Shown in pieces: positions 5,101-10,167 of a DNA stretch of 13,068 nt. The stretch spans positions 1 through 13,068 of the forward strand of contig JBBRLG010000163.1 in NCBI GenBank assembly GCA_038231495.1, read 5' to 3'. Position numbers and translations under genes: made by a program. The notes under the pieces were generated by a model that had not been told where the DNA came from, searched no databases, and saw only the letters and a list, made by a program, of their open reading frames with translations. Every line of letters starts with the position of its first letter. The stretch's first letter is position 1. This DNA is from JBBRLG01 sp038231495. GTDB taxonomy: Bacteria; Planctomycetota; Planctomycetia; Gemmatales; Gemmataceae.

Positions 5101-7948
5101 CGCGGGCGCGGGAGCGGAGGGTAACAAGTGGGACGAAGCTGCGGAGCAGCGCCCGTTTGACGTACGTGAAAAGAAGGGTGATAAAAAAGAGGTCGAGAAG
5201 CGGGCATTGGAGGGTGACGCCAAGGATCGACCTAAAGATGATAGGAAGGACAAGGACCCGACGAACCTCGCAAAGAACATCGCTCCCGCGCCGATGCCGG
5301 CCCCCGGCCCCAAGGGAGCGTTTCCGCCGGGAGCACCCCTCGCCGCGCCAGGCGGTCCGCCGCCGCTGGCGGCGGGCAAACCCGCCGACGGGAACCTGGA
5401 CAAGCCCGACGTGAAACTGGCCCGTGAGGTCGCACCGGACGCTAACTTCCACGTCATACCTAATAATAGGCGACTGTATGACGAGGATCAGTTCAGGGCC
5501 GACGCCGCCCTGCGCAAGACCGTGGGCGAAGCGAAGAAGAAGAAAGCTGACGCGCCTCGCGGGGATCTCGCGGAAGTCGAGCGCGCCCGTCAGTTTGGCG
5601 CTCCCGGCGGCGGTCCCGCCGGCCCTCCTGGCATCGGGGGCGGTGGCGGCGGCGGCGGTTTCCAGGGCGGTTCTGGGGGCGGACTTCCCATTAATGGCAA
5701 TGCGTTCGGCCGGGCCAACAACGCCAAGGACGAGCAACTGGCGCTGCCACCGCTGTTGCCGGTCGTCGTCCGCGAATACGCCCACAAGCTTAATCCCCCC
5801 GACAATGCCGGCGTCCGCGCGGACTTCGCCGAGACGCTGTACTGGCACCCCGTCCTCGTGCTGCCCAACGGCAAGCGCGAGGTCTCGTTCGACCTGGGCG
5901 ATTCGGCCACGACCTATCAGGTTACGGCCTTCGCCCACACCCTCGACGGCCGGCTCGGCTCGGCAACGCAAACCTTCGACGCCCGCCTGCCGTTCACCCT
6001 CGAACCCAAGGTGCCGATCGAAGTCACGTCCGGCGACAAGATCGACGTGCCCCTGAGCATCGCCAACAACGGCACGGCCAAAGAGAAAGTGCGCGTCCGA
6101 ATCGAGAGCAAGGAAGGGTTAGCGCTGCTGCGTGGCGACGCTGACGCCGAGTTCGACGTTCCCGCCGGTGCGCCCGTGCGGAAGGTGTACCGCTTCCAGC
6201 CGACGCTGAAGGAAGGCCAGGCGTCGCTGACCTTCGCTGGCAACGCGGGCGTTTTTGCCGACCGCACGAAGAACGGCTTTACCGTGGTGCCGGAGGGCTT
6301 CCCGGTAGTCGGCTCCCGGAGCGACTTGCTGGAAGGCTCGGCGACGCAGACGCTCCCCCTGCCGAATTCCTGGGTTGCGGACACGCTCAAAGTCCAGGTC
6401 GACGTCTACCCCTCGACGCTGGCGGACCTGCAAAAAGGGCTGGATTCCCTGTTGCGCGAGCCGCACGGCTGCTTCGAGCAGACTTCGACGAGCAACTACC
6501 CCAACCTGCTCATCCTCGACTACCTCAAGGAGAGCGACCAGACCAAGCCCGAGGTCGAGCGGCGGGCGCGCGACCTGCTGGCCCGCGGTTACCAGCAACT
6601 CACCTCGTTTGAATGCACGAACGAGGGCAAGAAGGCGAAGGAAGGTTACGAGTGGTTTGGCGGCACGGCACCGGCCCACGAGGCGCTGACCGCCTACGGC
6701 CTGTTGCAGTTCCGCGACATGGCCCGCGTGCAGGACGTGGACCCGCAAATGGTGGAACGGACTCGGCAATACCTGCTGTCACGGCGCGACGGCAAGGGCG
6801 GCTTCGAGCGCAACCCGCGCGCCCTCGACAGCTTCGGCCGCGCCCCCGACGAAATCACCAACGCCTACATCATCTGGGCGTTGACCGAAGGCGGCAAAGA
6901 CGACGACGTGACCAAGGAGTTGAACGTCCTGAACGAGCAGGCGCAGAAGTCGAAGGATCCGTACTTCCTGGCCCTCGTTGCCAACGGCCTCCTCAACCGC
7001 GACGGCCGGGCCGACGCCGTGCGCCTCATGAAGAAGGTCGCCGAAATTCAGAAGGAAGACGGCCATCTCGACGCCGAGCGGACGAGCATCACGGGTTCGG
7101 GTGGCCGCGATTTACAGATCGAGACAACGGCCCTGGCGGTGCTGGGCTGGCTCAAGGCCAACGACCCCGGCGAATTCAACGCACCGGTGCAGAAGGCGGT
7201 CAAATGGATCGGCCAGCAGCGCGGCGGTTACGGCGGCTTCGGCTCGACCCAATCGACGATCCTGGCGCTGAAGGCGCTCATCGCCTACACGCGGGCGAAC
7301 AAGCGGACGCCGCAGCCGGGCGAGTTGAAGCTGTTCGTCGGCGACCGGGAAGTGTCGAAACGGGCGTTCGCCGCCGGCGCGACCGAGGCGCTGACGCTGG
7401 CGATACCCGACGCCGAAAAGGTGCTAAAACCCGGCGACAACAAGGTGCGCGTCGAAATTACCGGCAAAAACGCCTTCCCCTACACGCTGAGTTGGACCTA
7501 CTCGACGCTCCAACCAGTCAGTGCCGAGAACTGCCCGGTTTACCTGACGACGAAGCTGGCGCAAACGGAAGTGAAGGAAGGCGACTCGGTGCGGCTGACG
7601 GTGCAGGTGGAGAACAAGAGCGGCAAGGGCCAGGGCATGGCGGTCGCGATCGTCGGCCTGCCCGGCGGCCTGACGGTGCCGGAGGATTTGAAGCAGTTGA
7701 AGGAGTACACCGCGAAGCCGGTCAACGGCGACCGCCCGCTGGTGAGCGCCTTCGAGATCCGCGGCCGCGAGTTGGTGCTGTACTGGCGCGACCTGGCCCC
7801 GGACCAGAAGATCGAGGTGCCGGTGGACCTGATCGGCCGCGTGCCGGGCGAATACAGCGGCCCCGCGAGCCGGGCCTACCTGTACTACAACGCCGACCTG
7901 AAGCACTGGGTTGCGCCGCTGAAGCTGGCCATTGCGGCGAAGGAGTGA
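2129..7948 (+). CDS. Anti-sigma zinc-finger / alpha-2-macroglobulin fusion membrane protein
   Basis: This 1939-residue protein joins a cytosolic anti-sigma module to an extracytoplasmic thioester protein. Residues 1-40 form a zf-HC2-type zinc finger (C4, C7, then H30-X3-C34-X2-C37), which should hold the preceding sigma factor. After a Pro-rich linker and RPWRRW (86-91), a long hydrophobic stretch at 92-128 anchors it. Macroglobulin-like domains follow, including an MG2-like start VYVANLTTDKPMYQPGE at 285 and FFPEGG at 525-530. Residues 914-935 and 942-959 are two more membrane spans joined by RKARRA. A charged linker (1013-1043) and a Gly-rich stretch (1157-1187) lead to the A2M domain (about 1210-1300, VREYAHK, RADFAETLYW) and the thioester motif GCFEQ (1447-1451). 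The end (about 1800-1939) resembles the receptor-binding domain. In this family the Cys-Gln thioester covalently captures attacking proteases. GGAGAGA at 2117-2123 supports the start. Domains are clear; the signalling role is inferred. Confidence 0.93.
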   Translation: MHSCESCQNLLLESLYGLLDDADQQPLQAHLVGCAACQAALAQVQKQQHLFAAAAKLEFPAVRFVEPAKEPAPAPRLPLPKPAAVRPWRRWASAAALWLTAVGFTQWVLSASVMLILFAIAGSIAWFGSDYACAQDAVVQHKVEVALLADQEKAAAAGRAELDRKLPETFAAIHSDFREKQLRVVVTGPATVQPGARNVYHVAATDLNYAPTDATVSAQLMNGDKKVGAPIAGTATAQPGNYVVNLPADLPVKLGSVLDVRVSADRPNGARADVREELCLAAAPVYVANLTTDKPMYQPGEEVYFHALTLDRATLKPAQEELRYHFYLTTPHGEKKDVLSGGNGIVLADTLDNFQYVNGPDQKPLRGVSAGKYQLDREAEGGEYTLTLLEERNRFPAQERKFIVNRYQKPQLNKELNFGKKSYGVGEEVTARCKATDTRNLPVKNQAVAATVLIDGKNYDANGRETKVDLHARTDAEGIVNVRFKLPAEIDRGLASLTVKFQDGANVESIVRPIPLVLKKLNVEFFPEGGELVAGLQNRVYFQVRTPLDKPADLKGRLLEDGTPTAVQLETLNDAKEPGVNQGMGVFTFTPKAGHAYEVQAEAPAGVTQRFALPELKKDGVVLTIDESVVRADKPTIAVKVYSTKPRALVVGAYCRGLLLDTVRLEKGQTEATLQPGTPAGGVCRVTVFEELEGQGNGRREVQPIAERLIYRAPVENVTLALHPDQSSYQPGQKVKMTVEAVNEKDEPAAAVLLLRVVDKRVVTLADEKTARSMPTHFLLTTEVRRAEDLEYADFLLGPQEKAHQALDLLLGTQGWRRFAEQDPAKFRKLHNDSAEAERLVCLFGGSEPQTTDFVDQEIQKATDHYQAEVQRLADTQTHAKDQRQSASADVGYLAAVAKVAQYRAYFDDVNRWLFPGLGVLLAGIVVGSVVLGLVRKARRALPYFAAAALSAVVLAVGLEVYVSHQANEPFASGKLAEDGQQVAVVPPASGAGAGAEGNKWDEAAEQRPFDVREKKGDKKEVEKRALEGDAKDRPKDDRKDKDPTNLAKNIAPAPMPAPGPKGAFPPGAPLAAPGGPPPLAAGKPADGNLDKPDVKLAREVAPDANFHVIPNNRRLYDEDQFRADAALRKTVGEAKKKKADAPRGDLAEVERARQFGAPGGGPAGPPGIGGGGGGGGFQGGSGGGLPINGNAFGRANNAKDEQLALPPLLPVVVREYAHKLNPPDNAGVRADFAETLYWHPVLVLPNGKREVSFDLGDSATTYQVTAFAHTLDGRLGSATQTFDARLPFTLEPKVPIEVTSGDKIDVPLSIANNGTAKEKVRVRIESKEGLALLRGDADAEFDVPAGAPVRKVYRFQPTLKEGQASLTFAGNAGVFADRTKNGFTVVPEGFPVVGSRSDLLEGSATQTLPLPNSWVADTLKVQVDVYPSTLADLQKGLDSLLREPHGCFEQTSTSNYPNLLILDYLKESDQTKPEVERRARDLLARGYQQLTSFECTNEGKKAKEGYEWFGGTAPAHEALTAYGLLQFRDMARVQDVDPQMVERTRQYLLSRRDGKGGFERNPRALDSFGRAPDEITNAYIIWALTEGGKDDDVTKELNVLNEQAQKSKDPYFLALVANGLLNRDGRADAVRLMKKVAEIQKEDGHLDAERTSITGSGGRDLQIETTALAVLGWLKANDPGEFNAPVQKAVKWIGQQRGGYGGFGSTQSTILALKALIAYTRANKRTPQPGELKLFVGDREVSKRAFAAGATEALTLAIPDAEKVLKPGDNKVRVEITGKNAFPYTLSWTYSTLQPVSAENCPVYLTTKLAQTEVKEGDSVRLTVQVENKSGKGQGMAVAIVGLPGGLTVPEDLKQLKEYTAKPVNGDRPLVSAFEIRGRELVLYWRDLAPDQKIEVPVDLIGRVPGEYSGPASRAYLYYNADLKHWVAPLKLAIAAKE

Positions 7949-7966
7949 CGCTGCGACCGCCCCGAC

Positions 7967-7970
7967 GGAG
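7967..7970 (+). promoter_or_regulatory. Ribosome binding site deciding a TTG start
   Basis: GGAG lies eight bases before the TTG at 7979. No in-frame ATG or GTG exists between here and the catalytic motif I of the HAD hydrolase, so this site is the main support for the unusual start codon. Confidence 0.65.
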
Positions 7971-7978
7971 CGCAACAC

Positions 7979-8683
7979 TTGCTTACCGACGCGACCCGTG
8001 TCCTCTTCTTCGACGCGGTGGGGACGTTGATTCACCCGGAGCCGTCGGCAGTGGCCGTTTACACCGCCGTGGGCCAACAGTTCGGCAGCCGGCTCGACGC
8101 CACTGCCATCCAGGTGCGCTTTCGCCGTGCGTTCCGTCGCCAGGAAGATTACGACCGGGCACACGGTAATCGCACCGACAACGACCGCGAGGTTGCCCGC
8201 TGGCGGACCATCGTCGCGGAAGTCCTCGACGACGTGACCGACGCGGAGGCTTGTTTCCAGGAGCTTTTCAACCATTTCGCGCGGCCAAACGCCTGGCGGG
8301 TGACCGCGGACGCCGGCCCCATTCTCCGCGAACTGATCGACCACGGCTACCGGCTGGGTCTGGCGTCGAACTTCGACCGCCGCCTGCACGCGGTCGCCGA
8401 CGCATTGCCGGAATTGCACGCCTTGCACTACCGCGTCGTCAGCGCGGAGGTCGGTTGGCGCAAACCTGCCGCCCCGTTTTTTCAAAAGCTTGGCGAAGCT
8501 GCGGAAGTTCAACTCGACCAGATTCTTGTTGTCGGCGATGACTTCACCAACGATTATGAGGGGGCAACAGCAGCGGGGCTGACCGCCGTCCTCTACGACC
8601 CGCACGGCAACCACTGCGGCGGGGACTCGGTTCGCGTCGGCTCGCTGTCCGAACTAAGGTTCCTCCTGCCGCCCGTGAATTGA
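7979..8683 (+). CDS. HAD-superfamily subfamily IA hydrolase (REG-2-like)
   Basis: This 234-residue protein is a haloacid-dehalogenase-fold hydrolase, probably cytosolic, acting on an unknown phosphorylated or halogenated substrate. Motif I is FFDAVGTL with nucleophile D12. Motif II is LASNFD with S130, motif III is WRKP with K162, and motif IV is VVGDDFTND with D187, D188 and D192. The helical cap lies between motifs I and II, as in subfamily IA. The DAVGTL form of motif I resembles the REG-2-like group, in which the usual second Asp (+2, here V14) is absent. That residue normally serves as general acid/base, so ordinary phosphatase chemistry may be weak or altered. Translation starts at TTG, 30 bases after the macroglobulin gene, suggesting the same operon. 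The functional link to the sigma system is unclear. Confidence 0.87.
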   Translation: MLTDATRVLFFDAVGTLIHPEPSAVAVYTAVGQQFGSRLDATAIQVRFRRAFRRQEDYDRAHGNRTDNDREVARWRTIVAEVLDDVTDAEACFQELFNHFARPNAWRVTADAGPILRELIDHGYRLGLASNFDRRLHAVADALPELHALHYRVVSAEVGWRKPAAPFFQKLGEAAEVQLDQILVVGDDFTNDYEGATAAGLTAVLYDPHGNHCGGDSVRVGSLSELRFLLPPVN

Positions 8684-8685
8684 TT

Positions 8686-8689
8686 GAGG
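8686..8689 (+). promoter_or_regulatory. Ribosome binding site favouring the ATG at 8698
   Basis: GAGG lies eight bases before the ATG, whereas it falls inside the coding region if the upstream TTG at 8680 were used. This argues that the HEAT-repeat protein does not overlap the stop codon of the preceding gene. Confidence 0.7.
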
Positions 8690-8697
8690 CAAATGCC

Positions 8698-9819
8698 ATG
8701 AAAGCCATCGCTTTTAGTTTAATTAGCTGCCTATTGCTTGCCGCCCCGGGCGATGCGGTGCCGCGGCTCGTAACGCAGTTGAAAGACGCCAAGTGGGAGA
8801 AGCGCAAGGAGGCTGCCGAGGACCTGGGTCGGCTAGGCGCGGACGGCAAATCCGCCCTCGGCCCCCTGGTCGAGGCGTTCAAGGACGACAGCCCCGAAGT
8901 ACGGGCGGCGGCGGTGGAGGCGGTGCGCTTCATCGGCCCGGACGCGAAGACCACGATCCCGGCACTGATCGGCGTCTTGAAAACGGACAAGAATGAGGAC
9001 GTGCGCCGGGCCGCGGCGAACGTCCTGGGCCGGACGGCCAAGGAGCCGAAAACGGTGGTGCCGGCACTGGCCGACGCGCTCAAGGATCCGGACGCGGGCG
9101 TGCGCAAGTACGCCGTCTTTGGGCTAAAACTCTACGGCCCAGACGCAAAGTCCGCGGCCCCGGCGGTCGGCGACGTGCTCAAAAACGACAAGAGCGAGGA
9201 AGTGCGCTGCATCGCGGCGGACCTGCTGGGCAAGCTGGGCGCGGACGGCAAGGAGGCGGTGCCGGCGCTGGCCGTGGCGGTGAAAAGGGGCGGCGAGACC
9301 GGCATCCACGCCGCGGCGGCGCTGGCGGCAATCGGGCCGGACGCGAAGGCCGTGGTCCCCGACCTGGCCGCGGTTTTGCAGGACAAGCAGATGCGCCCCT
9401 ACGCGGCCCAGGCGTTGGCCCGCCTCAAGGGTGACGGCCTGGTGGCGCTAATGACGGCGCTTGAGGATAAAGACGACGACTTGCGCGTCGAGGTCGTCGT
9501 GGCGCTGCGCCTGGCCGGCAAGGACGCGGTGCCGGCGCTGCAAACGGCGCTGAAGGACAAGGTCGTCGAAGTGCGGCTAAACGCGGCGGATTCGCTGGGC
9601 CGGTTGGGTGCCGGGGCGAAGGACGCGGTGCCGGCGCTCGTCGCGGTCTTGAAAGATGAGAGCAAGGAAGTGCGGGCACAAGCGGCGACGGCCCTGGGCG
9701 CAATCGGCCCCGACGCCAAGGCCGCCGAGGAGGCACTGACCGCCGCGAAGAAGGACGCGGAGGAGCAAGTCCGCCTCGCCGCCACCGAGGCGCTGGAGCA
9801 AATCAAGCGGAAGAAGTGA
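8698..9819 (+). CDS. Exported HEAT-repeat (PBS-lyase-like) protein
   Basis: This 373-residue protein is built almost wholly of about eleven HEAT-like helical repeats of roughly 30-34 residues. Each has the pattern xVPALxxxLKDxxxxVRxxAAxxLGxLGxDAKx, starting near residue 20. Such arrays are protein-binding scaffolds; no catalytic residues are visible. The first 20 residues (MKAIAFSLISCLLLAAPGDA) look like a short signal peptide. LISC at 8-11 fits a lipobox pattern, but the stretch before it is very short, so a lipoprotein is doubtful. The ATG at 8698 is preferred over an in-frame TTG at 8680 because GAGG at 8686-8689 sits eight bases before it and the signal peptide begins there. It lies 14 bases after the HAD gene stop, consistent with co-transcription. 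A partner in the same compartment as the macroglobulin ectodomain is possible but unproven. Confidence 0.88.
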   Translation: MKAIAFSLISCLLLAAPGDAVPRLVTQLKDAKWEKRKEAAEDLGRLGADGKSALGPLVEAFKDDSPEVRAAAVEAVRFIGPDAKTTIPALIGVLKTDKNEDVRRAAANVLGRTAKEPKTVVPALADALKDPDAGVRKYAVFGLKLYGPDAKSAAPAVGDVLKNDKSEEVRCIAADLLGKLGADGKEAVPALAVAVKRGGETGIHAAAALAAIGPDAKAVVPDLAAVLQDKQMRPYAAQALARLKGDGLVALMTALEDKDDDLRVEVVVALRLAGKDAVPALQTALKDKVVEVRLNAADSLGRLGAGAKDAVPALVAVLKDESKEVRAQAATALGAIGPDAKAAEEALTAAKKDAEEQVRLAATEALEQIKRKK

Positions 9820-9892
9820 GGGGAGCGGCTCAGCCAACACTCGCGGCGCGCACCCGGAGCGCAAAGCCGCAAGCGGCAATTCGGGCGCAGGT
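9820..9892. other. Convergent intergenic region with a palindromic repeat
   Basis: The HEAT gene and the - strand small gene end here tail to tail, 73 bases apart. The spacer holds one copy of the recurring palindrome, GCCGCAAGCGGC at 9866-9877, in the context AAGCCGCAAGCGGCAA (9864-9879). No T-rich terminator is visible on either strand. Confidence 0.6.
9866..9877. repeat. Intergenic palindrome GCCGCAAGCGGC, inverted copy
   Basis: This copy lies between the two convergent genes. With its flanks it matches, as a reverse complement, the copy at 12867-12878 over 16 bases (AAGCCGCAAGCGGCAA). Confidence 0.65.
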
Positions 9893-10093
9893 TCACTTCG
9901 CGATTTCGAGGACGACCTGGCGGGCGATCTTGTAGGCGTTGCGGATGGTGGTGCAGCGGGCGTCCATCTGGCCGTCGGTGAAGTGGGTGCCCGGCGGCGA
10001 ATCGGGCATCCCGGCAATGGCCATCGTCAACGGCAACAGCCGCAGGAACTCGTTGATTTTCTGCTGCTGCCGGTCCACGCCTTCGGTGCTCAT
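9893..10093 (-). CDS. Small hypothetical protein (66 residues)
   Basis: This short gene encodes 66 residues. The middle has INEFLRLLPLTMAIAGMPDS, then GTHFTDGQMDARCTTIRNAY and a C-terminal helix KIARQVVLEIAK. It has no signal peptide or clear membrane span, so it is probably cytosolic and helical. I cannot assign a function; it looks like a lineage-specific conserved family, but that is an impression and not a search result. A strong ribosome binding site, GAGGAA (complement of 10099-10104), lies five bases before the ATG. It follows the phosphoesterase gene on the same strand after 74 bases, so the two may share a transcript. A longer open frame continues upstream through the phosphoesterase in another frame; that extension is a shadow. 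Confidence 0.75.
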   Translation of the reverse strand: MSTEGVDRQQQKINEFLRLLPLTMAIAGMPDSPPGTHFTDGQMDARCTTIRNAYKIARQVVLEIAK

Positions 10094-10098
10094 GGGGG

Positions 10099-10104
10099 TT
10101 CCTC
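10099..10104 (-). promoter_or_regulatory. Ribosome binding site of the 66-residue protein
   Basis: Read on the - strand this is GAGGAA, five bases before the ATG at 10093. It fixes the start of the small gene and argues against the much longer open frame that runs upstream. Confidence 0.75.
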
Positions 10105-10167
10105 GCGGGGTCGGGGTCTGGGAGTGCGGACGACTGGAAACCAGCATAACCGCGACGGCACGCCGAC

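Noticed and set aside
6613..8169. 518-residue + strand open frame overlapping the macroglobulin gene
   Set aside because: It is out of frame with the A2M thioester and C-terminal domains and is dominated by Arg, Gly and Pro, as expected of a shifted GC-rich frame.
8728..8730. Lipoprotein attachment at Cys11 of the HEAT protein (LISC)
   Set aside because: The pattern fits a lipobox, but only ten residues precede the Cys, which is too short for a normal lipoprotein signal. The hydrophobic stretch also continues after it.
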